DNA from: Chloroflexota bacterium
GTDB lineage: Bacteria > Chloroflexota > UBA6077
Length of the DNA stretch: 10,687 nucleotides
Assembly (NCBI GenBank): GCA_021788565.1
Contig: JAJYKO010000091.1
Span: forward strand, 1 to 10,687
Reading direction: 5' to 3'
A program made the translations under genes and the position numbers. Below, one piece after another: positions 1 through 6,327 of the stretch (the stretch's first letter is position 1; the number at the start of each line of letters is the position of its first letter). Under the pieces are notes generated by a model, which searched no databases, was not told where the DNA came from, and worked only from the letters and a program-made list of their open reading frames with translations.

Positions 1-52
1 GTTGGAGTCCGCATCTGCGGGCGCCAAGTCGAATGAGAGAGGTAGAGTAGCC

Positions 53-802
53 ATGCGTCTTCAGTTCCTGGGCTCCGGTGACGCTTTCGGCAGCGGAGGC
101 CGCTTCAACACCTGCCTTCTTCTCCAAACGGAGACGACGCGCTGTCTGCTCGATTGTGGCGCCTCGTCGCTGATCGCGATGAAACGGTTCGGCGTAGACC
201 CCAACTCGATCTCGCTCATCCTCATCACCCATTTTCACGGCGACCACTTCGGCGGACTACCCTTCTTCCTGCTCGATGCCCAGTTCGCGAAGCGTCGCGA
301 CCCCCTGACGATCGTCGGCCCGCCAGGGCTGTCCGACCACCTTACCCACGTCAGAGAGATCAGCTTCCCGGGATCTTCGACCACGGTTCCGAAGTTCGAC
401 CTGAGGCTCCTGGAATGGGAGCCCGGGCAGCCCCTGAGCTTGCACCCGCTGGTCGCGACCCCCTACGAGGTTTCGCACAGCGAGAACGTGCAGGCATTCG
501 CTCTTCGGGTCGCGACCGAGGGCCGGGTCGTCACCTACTCGGGGGACACGGAGTGGTGCTCCGGTCTGGAGGAAGCTGCACGGGGAGCCGACCTGTTTAT
601 CTGCGAGGCTTACGTCTACGAGAGACCGGTCAAGGGTCATCTCGCCTTGAAGACGCTGGAAGCGCAGTTGCCCGCCCTTCAGGCCAAACGCTTAATCCTC
701 ACGCACCTGGGAGCGGACATGCTGACGCGCGCTGACAGCCTTGGACATGATATAGCCGAGGACGGACAGATCGTCGAGATCACCGCTACTCGTGTTCGAT
801 GA
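53..802 (+). CDS. Metallo-beta-lactamase-fold hydrolase, RNase Z-like
   Basis: A 249-residue protein of the metallo-beta-lactamase superfamily. The signature H-F-H-G-D-H is at residues 60-65, inside a T-H-F-H-G-D-H-F-G-G context. Further likely metal ligands are H142 (S-H-S), D165 (Y-S-G-D-T) and H218 (L-T-H-L-G). The N-terminal G-S-G-D-A-F-G-S-G-G-R-F-N-T stretch is typical of the RNase Z-like branch and of related small cytoplasmic hydrolases. No signal peptide is seen. The start ATG at 53 is chosen because a purine-rich GAGAGAGG stretch precedes it and the conserved first beta strand begins there; an in-frame TTG at position 2 would add 17 unconserved residues. The fold is secure, but the substrate (tRNA 3' end, phosphodiester or other ester) is not. 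It points towards the minus-strand genes and overlaps its neighbour tail to tail, so it is probably not part of the defence-like operons. Confidence 0.9.
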   Translation: MRLQFLGSGDAFGSGGRFNTCLLLQTETTRCLLDCGASSLIAMKRFGVDPNSISLILITHFHGDHFGGLPFFLLDAQFAKRRDPLTIVGPPGLSDHLTHVREISFPGSSTTVPKFDLRLLEWEPGQPLSLHPLVATPYEVSHSENVQAFALRVATEGRVVTYSGDTEWCSGLEEAARGADLFICEAYVYERPVKGHLALKTLEAQLPALQAKRLILTHLGADMLTRADSLGHDIAEDGQIVEITATRVR

Positions 803-968
803 TGGACACGACTCCAGCCTTTAGGCTGACCAGGAGGCTCCTCCCGCCGTCCGCCTCTATCTCCCAACGGATGCGGTCCCCGCTGTAGTTGGGAGCCGCC
901 GACACAATCTTACCCATCACCAGCCATCCTCGGGGATTGCCGGTGGTGACCACCGTCCACTTCTTCAT
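786..968 (-). CDS. Small protein of unknown function, 60 residues
   Basis: A short reading frame with real coding signals. The ATG at 968 is preceded by GGAGG seven bases upstream, which is an ideal ribosome binding site. An earlier in-frame ATG at 1016 would add 16 residues and has no comparable site. The product begins M-K-K-W-T-V-V and alternates hydrophobic and polar residues with several glycines, suggesting a small beta-rich domain; no membrane segment or known motif is visible. Its last 17 bases overlap the 3' end of the metallo-hydrolase gene on the other strand. It is on the same strand as the three-gene cassette ending at 1266 but separated from it by nearly 300 bp, so co-transcription is possible but not shown. 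I do not recognise the family. Confidence 0.6.
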   Translation of the reverse strand: MKKWTVVTTGNPRGWLVMGKIVSAAPNYSGDRIRWEIEADGGRSLLVSLKAGVVSIIEHE

Positions 969-1265
969 CGATAAGCCTCCGGGCCAGATAGCACGTGCGC
1001 AAGTCCCAGAGGCCACGGTGTGCCGAGCGCAGTCCCTGATCCGACGGTAGACTGACCAGCACGATCGGGTCCAGGCAGAACGCTTTGCCTAGACTCCTTT
1101 CCGGTGCGAAATCTCAGTTGCGTTGTCGGCCACTTGGGTCGGGGTCAGCGTTGGGGTCAACTTACCGTCTCCTGGACGGGTTCGAAGACACTATGATCGT
1201 CTGTGGCATACTCCCGAGAGGAGGCGCGGCAACGAGGGGTGGATGCCGCGAGGCGCGGAGCGGGA
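969..1265. other. Non-coding stretch with weak hairpins, no gene seen
   Basis: About 300 bp between two minus-strand genes. Short open frames exist on the plus strand (for example 1085-1330), but they are rich in Arg and Gly, have no ribosome binding site and look random. A 7-bp inverted repeat, CGCGGCA (1225-1231) and TGCCGCG (1244-1250), starts 16 bases past the stop codon of the gene ending at 1266. The 9-mer GAGGCGCGG occurs twice (1221-1229 and 1250-1258). The hairpin could slow or end transcription of the cassette, but it has no U-tract on the minus strand, so it is not a classic intrinsic terminator. A T-loop-like GGTTCGAA at 1179-1186 is not part of a foldable tRNA. Confidence 0.45.
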
Positions 1266-2138
1266 TCAGGGCCTGCGGATGGGCTCGGCGCCGTGGAGGT
1301 CGTCGCCCTTGTAGGTTGCGTACTCTATGAAGAGCGGGAAGGTTGCCTCGTAAGCTTTCAACGGGAAGTGGGCGGTTGCTACTACCGTTGGTGTCGCGGG
1401 TAGAACGACGTTATCGTTCTGCAGTCCCGCGACCAAGACCTGGTGAACTGCTTCAATCGCATCGACGACATTGGAACTGGCCTCGGTCTCCTCGAGCAGG
1501 TACACAATTGCATCCAGGCTGTACGGGGGGTCGTCTGAGCTGGGGAACGGGATGCATATCTCGCGGACTGCGGAGTTGAAGAAGTCGTCGATAGTGGGCT
1601 GCTTCTTCAGGAAGGCGGCAACGGCTTTCTCGGCTGGGCTGACGCACATGTCAACGAAGTCGTTCGGCAGCGCAGGGCGGTCGTATCTCCTACCGAGCCA
1701 AGTTATGAACCGCTTGCGGCGCTTCTCGTCCCCAGGCCATGTATCGGGGCGCACAGTGAGCAGGACATCCTTAGCGATGAGGAGGCGGTAGCGGGCCACG
1801 GCGAGGAGACCGCTAGCTCTGTCCACAGTGAACTCCCGGACACTGTTTCGGTCCGCGTTGTTGATTATGCCAGGGTTAGTCTCGTGCCGGCAGAGCATCG
1901 CTTCCACGTAAGGCTCTTTGTTGGGATCGGCATAGATATCGCAGTCGTGGGAGACGACAACCAGCGTGTCTGTTTCGGCGACGACCAGCGCCTGCAGTTC
2001 AATCTCGTTGCTGTCAGAGGCTGGGCGAGCGTTCCACACGAACCTGCCGCCCGGTAGCTTGAAGAGTGCACCCTGCCGCCAGCCAGCCGCGATGAGGCGG
2101 TCCCCTACGGAAGCCCCTTCAGAGGCACCGCTGCTCAC
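1266..2138 (-). CDS. Conserved-looking protein with S-H-D-C-D motif, last gene of three-gene cassette
   Basis: A 290-residue soluble protein. The standout motif is V-V-V-S-H-D-C-D-I at residues 60-68, directly after a predicted beta strand, grouping His64, Asp65, Cys66 and Asp67; these could form a metal or thiol site. A second patch that looks conserved is W-L-G-R-R-Y-D-R-P-A-L-P-N-D-F at 147-161. I recall similar S-H-D-C-D and R-Y-x-R-P-A-x-P patterns in uncharacterised proteins of accessory regions but cannot name the family or give an activity. No signal peptide or membrane segment is seen. The GTG start at 2138 shares four bases (GTGA) with the stop of the HTH gene upstream, so translation is almost certainly coupled. 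The cassette context suggests it acts with the HTH and TIGR04255 proteins, as effector or partner; this is inference. Confidence 0.75.
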   Translation of the reverse strand: MSSGASEGASVGDRLIAAGWRQGALFKLPGGRFVWNARPASDSNEIELQALVVAETDTLVVVSHDCDIYADPNKEPYVEAMLCRHETNPGIINNADRNSVREFTVDRASGLLAVARYRLLIAKDVLLTVRPDTWPGDEKRRKRFITWLGRRYDRPALPNDFVDMCVSPAEKAVAAFLKKQPTIDDFFNSAVREICIPFPSSDDPPYSLDAIVYLLEETEASSNVVDAIEAVHQVLVAGLQNDNVVLPATPTVVATAHFPLKAYEATFPLFIEYATYKGDDLHGAEPIRRP

Positions 2139-2941
2139 TCGTCCCCAGCCCGTCGAGTTCTCTTGGGCAACGGTTCGGCAGGGGTAGCCCCTCTCCGACT
2201 CCTAACACTCTGGGCAAACTTGGCTGAAATAGGCCTCGTGGCCCAGTCAGGGAGGGGCCGCACCTCAGGAGCAGGGCTGGCCACCGCGTGGTAGCGCGCA
2301 CGGTCATAGTCACCAGCCACGATCAGCTCGGCGGGGCTCTTGCCGTCTTCGGTACACGGGGTGTACAACCAGCTGTTGAATTGGTCCTCGGTGGGGTAGC
2401 GTTTCCTTGCCCGGTCGAAGACATCCAAGACCGCCAGCAGGCGGCGGCGGTTATCTGGCGTGATCGGCTGCTTGTGCTCCCACTTGTGCAAGGCTTGCCG
2501 AGAGACACCCAGCAACTTCGCGAGTGCCGTGTGCGAAAGCTTCGCGGCTTCACGAAGTTGCCCGATCAGGCGAGGAGTGGGATCGACAGATATGGGCGTG
2601 CGCTGCACGGCGAACTGCCTAAAGTCCGCGTCCGGGGTGCCGATGGCTGTCTCCAGACCAGCGCAGACGAAAACTCCTGCCGGAGCCCACAGGATCCGAG
2701 GAGATTCGGGGCGAGTCCTAGTCGGGAACAGCCCGTCTGCCCCCTTCGCGAGGGCGCGCACCACGACTGCGTCTGCCCTACATAACGCGGGCGGCAGTTC
2801 TTGGGAGCCCAACTCAAGCACCACATAACCGCTGCTTACCTCAGACGTCGATTGTCTGAGGAGTTCGACACCAGGAGGAAGCAGTGTCTGCGTGGATGTG
2901 GTCCAGTTGGAAGCCTTCTGGATGGCTTCAGAGATCGCCAT
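2135..2941 (-). CDS. XRE/Cro-type helix-turn-helix protein, middle gene of cassette
   Basis: A 268-residue protein with a classic HTH at about residues 123-172 (nt 2575-2426). The helices are S-H-T-A-L-A-K-L-L-G and S-R-Q-A-L-H-K-W-E-H-K, the latter being the recognition helix. About 120 residues of mixed alpha/beta sequence precede the HTH. After it, E-D-G-K-S-P-A-E-L-I-V-A-G-D-Y-D-R-A (198-215) resembles the C-terminal region of Xre-type antitoxins, which bind partners. The tail is basic and proline-rich. The ATG at 2941 is chosen because GGGGGAG lies seven bases upstream; a longer frame from 3160 would only add a translation of the neighbouring gene in another frame. The start overlaps the upstream gene by 14 bp and the stop overlaps the next start by 4 bp. 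Likely role: autoregulator of the cassette, perhaps at the tandem repeat at 3806-3829 (inference). Confidence 0.85.
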   Translation of the reverse strand: MAISEAIQKASNWTTSTQTLLPPGVELLRQSTSEVSSGYVVLELGSQELPPALCRADAVVVRALAKGADGLFPTRTRPESPRILWAPAGVFVCAGLETAIGTPDADFRQFAVQRTPISVDPTPRLIGQLREAAKLSHTALAKLLGVSRQALHKWEHKQPITPDNRRRLLAVLDVFDRARKRYPTEDQFNSWLYTPCTEDGKSPAELIVAGDYDRARYHAVASPAPEVRPLPDWATRPISAKFAQSVRSRRGATPAEPLPKRTRRAGDE

Positions 2942-3767
2942 TGCTTCGCTCCCCCAGCGTCGAGATATAGTAATCGGTGGTGGCCATCCTGAACAACTGG
3001 TAGATGACCTTGTTGAAGGTCTCCACGTACTGGTGGACGCTTGTGGCGTCGGCTGACAAGCCACCCGGGAAGGGGAACTCACGGAACGTATCGAAGTCGA
3101 GGACATAAAAGCTGCCGGTGGACGGCTCGGTACCTGGCCTCGGCTGCACCGTAGTCCCATCAGGCAAGAGGCCGTGTCTGATGTTTACGCCGTGCCCGTC
3201 TTCGTATCTCAGCAGGATCTCCTGCACCGCCTGAACGACTCCGCGGACGAATTCAGGGAGGGCAACTGGGCCAAGAATGGCAGGCTGGATTGCCTCGGTC
3301 CACGCCATGTCCTTGAGCCGTATCTCGTTGATGTACCGCAGCCCAATCCGCGAAAAGGCCGTGGGAGAGATGTGGCCCAAGAGAGCCTTGACGACCTCAT
3401 CAAGTCGGAGGAGGAAGTCCCCGAAGGAGGCATACTCTCGAGTCTCGATGCTGAGTGACTCTTGCGAAAGGGTGACGGTCCACTGGTTCTGTGGATCGGC
3501 AAACTGCCAATGGAATGACCGGAGATCCTGCTGAACCTGAGGATTTCCCGCGCCGAGCCTAACAGCCAATCCCATCTCAGGAACCTTGTCGGCCAATGGA
3601 TATCGCGCCTTGATTGCCCTGTGGAACGGAGCGACGAAGGTGTCGTCCGCGATGCTAAGCTCTTTGGGGAACTTCATCTGGCATACTGCTAGGACGAGCG
3701 GAGGTCGCTCGAAGACACGGTGAGGGACGCTGGGCAACTCGAGAAGTGATAGCAACGTAGCCGGCAA
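2928..3767 (-). CDS. TIGR04255 family protein, first gene of cassette
   Basis: A 279-residue protein that I recognise as a member of the sporadically distributed TIGR04255 family, whose biochemical role is unknown to me. Supporting patterns in order: F-E-R-P-P-L-V-L-A-V-C-Q-M-K-F near residues 19-33, F-H-W-Q-F at about 84-88, W-T-V-T-L-S followed by L-S-I-E-T-R-E-Y-A-S-F-G-D-F, then F-S-R-I-G-L-R-Y-I-N-E-I, and a C-terminal F-N-K-V-I-Y-Q-L-F region. The start is a TTG at 3767, supported by AGGAG seven bases upstream. The next in-frame Met is at residue 31, within the conserved N-terminal motif, so it would truncate the domain. The family is scattered across unrelated genomes, which fits an accessory or defence role. 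The 3' end overlaps the HTH gene by 14 bp. Confidence 0.85.
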   Translation of the reverse strand: MPATLLSLLELPSVPHRVFERPPLVLAVCQMKFPKELSIADDTFVAPFHRAIKARYPLADKVPEMGLAVRLGAGNPQVQQDLRSFHWQFADPQNQWTVTLSQESLSIETREYASFGDFLLRLDEVVKALLGHISPTAFSRIGLRYINEIRLKDMAWTEAIQPAILGPVALPEFVRGVVQAVQEILLRYEDGHGVNIRHGLLPDGTTVQPRPGTEPSTGSFYVLDFDTFREFPFPGGLSADATSVHQYVETFNKVIYQLFRMATTDYYISTLGERSNGDL

Positions 3768-3805
3768 TGCAGTTCTCCTGACGCGATCGGGCCAGATCGA
3801 AAAAC

Positions 3806-3829
3806 TAGTTTACAGTTTAGTTTACAGTT
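3806..3829. promoter_or_regulatory. Tandem 12-bp repeat, probable operator of three-gene cassette
   Basis: TAGTTTACAGTT occurs twice, perfectly and head to tail (3806-3817 and 3818-3829); on the coding strand it reads AACTGTAAACTA twice. It lies 39 bp upstream of the TTG start of the TIGR04255 gene, in a noticeably AT-rich patch. Exact tandem 12-mers place two binding sites on nearly the same helical face, as expected for cooperative repressor binding. The HTH protein encoded two genes further on is the natural candidate ligand; that assignment is inference. Confidence 0.6.
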
Positions 3830-3848
3830 CTGGGGCGATCATGTCCAA
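3819..3848 (-). promoter_or_regulatory. Candidate sigma-70-type promoter for cassette
   Basis: On the minus strand TTGGAC (3848-3843) resembles a -35 box and TAAACT (3824-3819) a -10 box, with an 18-bp spacer. The -10 lies inside the upstream copy of the 12-bp tandem repeat, so a protein bound to the repeats would block it. The -10 match is only moderate (4 of 6), so this is tentative. Confidence 0.35.
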
Positions 3849-3869
3849 ATGGTGACTTGAGTACCATTT
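3847..3869. repeat. Inverted repeat AAATGGT-N9-ACCATTT
   Basis: Perfect 7-bp arms at 3847-3853 and 3863-3869 with a 9-base centre, directly upstream of and just touching the candidate -35 box of the cassette. It may be a second regulator site or a hairpin after the gene ending at 3909. No U-run follows on the minus strand, so a terminator is unlikely. Confidence 0.35.
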
Positions 3870-3908
3870 TCCCATTGCAGTCGTGTAAGAAACCGAGGCG
3901 CGCAGCTG

Positions 3909-4502
3909 CTACTGGCCATTCTTCGCCAGATACTGGCGACCTGCGTCGGTGATCTCCCAGATACCGTATGGAGCATCACGTCTCAGTAGACCTTGCTCGA
4001 CCATCTTCAGGCGTGCCCAATGGGCGCCATTGTGCCATCGGGTGACCGCGGGATTTGACGGGAGGGGTTTGAGGTCGGCCTCGGTGAGTGTATTCCTCAG
4101 CATGGCTCCCACTCGCTCGACCACCTCGGCGGCCCTTGCCTTTCCCCCTAGCTCAACTGTCGCTGTCAGTATAGGCCGATAGAAGTCCTCCAGAGAGGTA
4201 CGAAGTCCGGGCCGAAGACGGTCCGGGCTGGTGCGGCGCCCAGGGGATGTCGGTTTCGAAGGCGTCTTCTGGATCGAGGCGGTTGGCCCGACCAGGGCGG
4301 CCCATTCCTGGCGCATGGAGTCTACTCTGTCCATGAACTCCTTCATGGATTTGGCCTTAGCCGCCATCCTCGTCACAGCGTCATAGTCGCCCCTCTGGAA
4401 GGCCGCGGCGCCTGTTTGATCCGCTGCCGCAATGTGCGCTTTGATCTCCTCAAACAGCATCTCGAAAGCAGTACCCACGTTGGCTGGACCGGTGCTCACC
4501 AT
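3909..4502 (-). CDS. Coiled-coil plus winged-helix DNA-binding protein (Mrr N-terminal-like)
   Basis: A 197-residue protein in three parts. Residues about 10-70 are helical and coiled-coil-like, with an A-F-Q-R-G-D-Y-D-A-V segment. Residues 72-103 are a Pro/Ser/Arg-rich linker. Residues about 104-195 are a winged helix resembling the N-terminal domain of Mrr-type restriction proteins: L-G-G-K-A-R-A-A-E-V-V, then W-H-N-G-A-H-W-A-R-L-K-M-V-E-Q-G-L-L and Y-G-I-W-E-I-T-D-A-G. There is no C-terminal nuclease domain, so it probably binds DNA or acts as an adaptor rather than cutting. The ATG at 4502 is chosen because AGGAGG sits seven bases upstream; an ATG at 4544 would place that site inside the gene. 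It lies between the HEPN gene and the TIGR04255 cassette, with gaps of about 270 and 140 bp. The specific function is unknown. Confidence 0.8.
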   Translation of the reverse strand: MVSTGPANVGTAFEMLFEEIKAHIAAADQTGAAAFQRGDYDAVTRMAAKAKSMKEFMDRVDSMRQEWAALVGPTASIQKTPSKPTSPGRRTSPDRLRPGLRTSLEDFYRPILTATVELGGKARAAEVVERVGAMLRNTLTEADLKPLPSNPAVTRWHNGAHWARLKMVEQGLLRRDAPYGIWEITDAGRQYLAKNGQ

Positions 4503-4775
4503 GGCTGATCCTCCTACTCGCAAATACGTTGCAGGTCGAGCCATATCTCAGGCAACGCGAGCCTGATTCTGTCAAACTCTCAGCAACCAGCTGCACTGGC
4601 CTATTGACTCTTCGAGATCTGTGATGGACACCCACTCCCAGCCCTTGTGAGGCACGCCTGGTTGGTCCCAGAGGTTGGTCATTCCGCACCTCCATTACCG
4701 TTATCCCCAACGCACGGCGAGACATGCCGTGGCGACTAGTTGGGTCAAATCGACCCCGCGGGTTGTTCTTTCATC
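4503..4775. other. Intergenic region with three inverted repeats
   Basis: No convincing gene is seen between the HEPN gene and the winged-helix gene. After the HEPN stop codon, on the minus strand, come two small hairpin-capable sequences: GGGTC-N5-GACCC (4742-4756) and CACGGC-N7-GCCGTG (4713-4731). Neither has a U-tract. Nearer the winged-helix start is TCAGGC-N7-GCCTGA (4548-4566). A 91-codon minus-strand frame at 4450-4725 overlaps the winged-helix gene and has no coding character. Confidence 0.4.
4542..4575 (-). promoter_or_regulatory. Possible promoter or operator upstream of winged-helix gene
   Basis: On the minus strand a perfect TTGACA (4575-4570) and a GATATG (4547-4542) flank the inverted repeat TCAGGC-N7-GCCTGA (4548-4566), which nearly fills the space between them. 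The 22-bp spacing is too long for a normal sigma-70 promoter, so this may be only an operator-like palindrome, or an activator-dependent promoter. Weak evidence. Confidence 0.25.
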
Positions 4776-6314
4776 TCAGTTCTCAGTCGGGCTCGTTGGA
4801 GGCCGGTCTCCGGAGCTTCGGTCAGACCTTCCCCGGTTAAGACGGCCAAGTCGCCAGTTCGCTCTACACCTCCGGATCCTCTGCACGTACTCCAGTCGCG
4901 TGCGAAACCGGGGACGTCCGATCGACGCCCATTCAAACGCGGCGACGGTTGCTTCCAGTCCCCTCGGAGAGAAATACTCGCGTTTCTCCAGCACGGACGT
5001 GAGAGACCGCCTCAGATAGTTGGCGGTTGTCGCAGCAACTTGCTCCATCGCGTCGGTGGGAAGAGCCTCGAGCTTCCTGTCGGCGTGAACGATGTCCGAT
5101 CTGAACCTGTAAGACATGGTCATGTCGCTGAATGTGGTTCGGAGTGAATCCTCGTCCTGCTCGAGAAAAGCCGCGGCCCGTGCAGATGCCAACCACTTGA
5201 TGCTGGTGCTCCCCTCAGGAACAAACAAAGATTCGAGTGCGACCCAGTGGTCGATGAGTGCATCGTCGGTGCGCGCTCTGTCCCATGCGTTGCTCCAGCG
5301 CCTCAACGCGAGCCTCGCTGCGTGACGGTTGCGGCCGACGCGTATTCCGCTGAATAGCCTTGCCAGTCGCCTGCCCTCGTTGCCGTCCAAGCCGATCGGG
5401 ATGTCGAACCGGTAGCCCGGAGCCCAATGGTGGCGGTAACCGACCGTCGTCCAATGCAAGCCGAGAACTCGATAGTCGGTTAGGACAGGGAACACGCGAT
5501 GCGAGAGGAGAAGTCGGAGCACCGCGATCATCTGCTCAGTCACGGTCTCACCTATCGGGGACTCCAGCCTCCCGTAAGCTATTCCCTCTGCTGTTACCTC
5601 CAGGGCGCACTGGACGGTCAACAGCTCTTCTTCGGGAACATACCCGAGAGACAGTCTCGCATCAGTCTTCATGTTCAGCCAGCGCTCGATCTCTCGACGC
5701 GTCACTCGTTTCAGGCGAATGCCAGGCGCTACGTCGAGAGCCTCATCCGACAACCAGACATTGGCGAGTGGCGTCACCAACCTGAGCGCGTCAAGTGGCG
5801 AGGGCAGATCCATCTCGATGCTGGCGAACGCAAGCCCGAACGCCTCCTCGTCAAAATGGCACGGACGCGCGAGTGCGAGGTATTCGATGAGAAAGGGTAC
5901 TACAATGCTGTGCAGGAATATGGCTGGTCTGTCCTCCTCAGGTGGATCACTTCGTCTCCAAGACAACCCTGATCGGCACACCAGGCGACGATCAGCCTCA
6001 ACAACATACAGCAGCTTGTTGAACAGCTGCCTGGATCTCTTGGAGCCATACAACTGTGGGGCTTGGCTGTCGATGAACATCTTGGATCGATAGTCCGGGC
6101 GAGACTCCTCCGGCTGAGTAGTCCAGGTCTTAAATCGAACGGCGCCAACTACGATGGCTGTATCGACTCCAACTTCCTTCACGGGAGTCCAGGGCCGGCT
6201 TTTTATGCTCTGGGGCAGCCCGAGAGCGTCGGTGGCCTCGTGCGTTATGGCTCGGAGTGCTGCTTCGAGTTGCGGCAAGAAGGGGTCTCCATAGATCAAG
6301 TCACGTGTCAGCAT
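4776..6314 (-). CDS. Large protein with C-terminal ApeA-like HEPN domain, candidate abortive-infection RNase
   Basis: A 512-residue protein. Residues about 335-445 (nt 5312-4980) have the layout of an ApeA-like HEPN domain: R-R-W-S-N-A-W-D-R-A-R-T-D-D-A-L-I-D, then W-V-A-L-E-S-L-F, an Ala-rich helix, and Y-R-F-R-S-D-I-V-H with R405 and H410 forming the R-x4-H motif. HEPN proteins with this motif are typically metal-independent RNases, and ApeA is a single-gene anti-phage protein of this type. The N-terminal ~330 residues are mixed alpha/beta with no motif I can name and may be the sensor part. The C-terminal ~65 residues are basic and low in complexity. ATG 6314 is the only reasonable start: an in-frame TGA lies four codons upstream and overlaps the GAGGTGA ribosome binding site. 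It follows the methyltransferase gene by about 155 bp on the same strand. RNase activity is inferred, not shown. Confidence 0.8.
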   Translation of the reverse strand: MLTRDLIYGDPFLPQLEAALRAITHEATDALGLPQSIKSRPWTPVKEVGVDTAIVVGAVRFKTWTTQPEESRPDYRSKMFIDSQAPQLYGSKRSRQLFNKLLYVVEADRRLVCRSGLSWRRSDPPEEDRPAIFLHSIVVPFLIEYLALARPCHFDEEAFGLAFASIEMDLPSPLDALRLVTPLANVWLSDEALDVAPGIRLKRVTRREIERWLNMKTDARLSLGYVPEEELLTVQCALEVTAEGIAYGRLESPIGETVTEQMIAVLRLLLSHRVFPVLTDYRVLGLHWTTVGYRHHWAPGYRFDIPIGLDGNEGRRLARLFSGIRVGRNRHAARLALRRWSNAWDRARTDDALIDHWVALESLFVPEGSTSIKWLASARAAAFLEQDEDSLRTTFSDMTMSYRFRSDIVHADRKLEALPTDAMEQVAATTANYLRRSLTSVLEKREYFSPRGLEATVAAFEWASIGRPRFRTRLEYVQRIRRCRANWRLGRLNRGRSDRSSGDRPPTSPTEN

Positions 6315-6327
6315 AGGATCAAGTCAC
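6294..6327. repeat. 11-bp direct repeat across HEPN start region
   Basis: GATCAAGTCAC occurs at 6294-6304 and 6317-6327, each preceded by CATA (with one extra G in the second copy), spaced 23 bp. On the minus strand each copy reads GTGACTTGATC followed by (C)TATG. One copy carries the GAGGTGA ribosome binding site and real start codon; the other lies within codons 3-8. It looks like a small local duplication. Confidence 0.5.

Noticed and set aside
154..735. 193-codon plus-strand frame within the metallo-hydrolase gene
   Set aside because: Alternate frame of a strong gene; the Arg/Pro-rich translation has no motif.
1179..1186. GGTTCGAA resembling a tRNA T-loop
   Set aside because: The flanking bases do not form a T-stem and no acceptor or anticodon stem can be drawn.
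2942..3160. Longer N-terminus for the HTH protein starting at 3160
   Set aside because: The extra residues are a Ser/Pro/Arg-rich out-of-frame reading of the TIGR04255 gene; the ATG at 2941 has an excellent ribosome binding site.
4450..4725. 91-codon minus-strand frame in the intergenic region
   Set aside because: It overlaps the start of the winged-helix gene in another frame, has no ribosome binding site and no coding character.
4713..4756. Hairpins after the HEPN gene as an intrinsic terminator
   Set aside because: Stems are short (5-6 bp) and no U-run follows on the minus strand.
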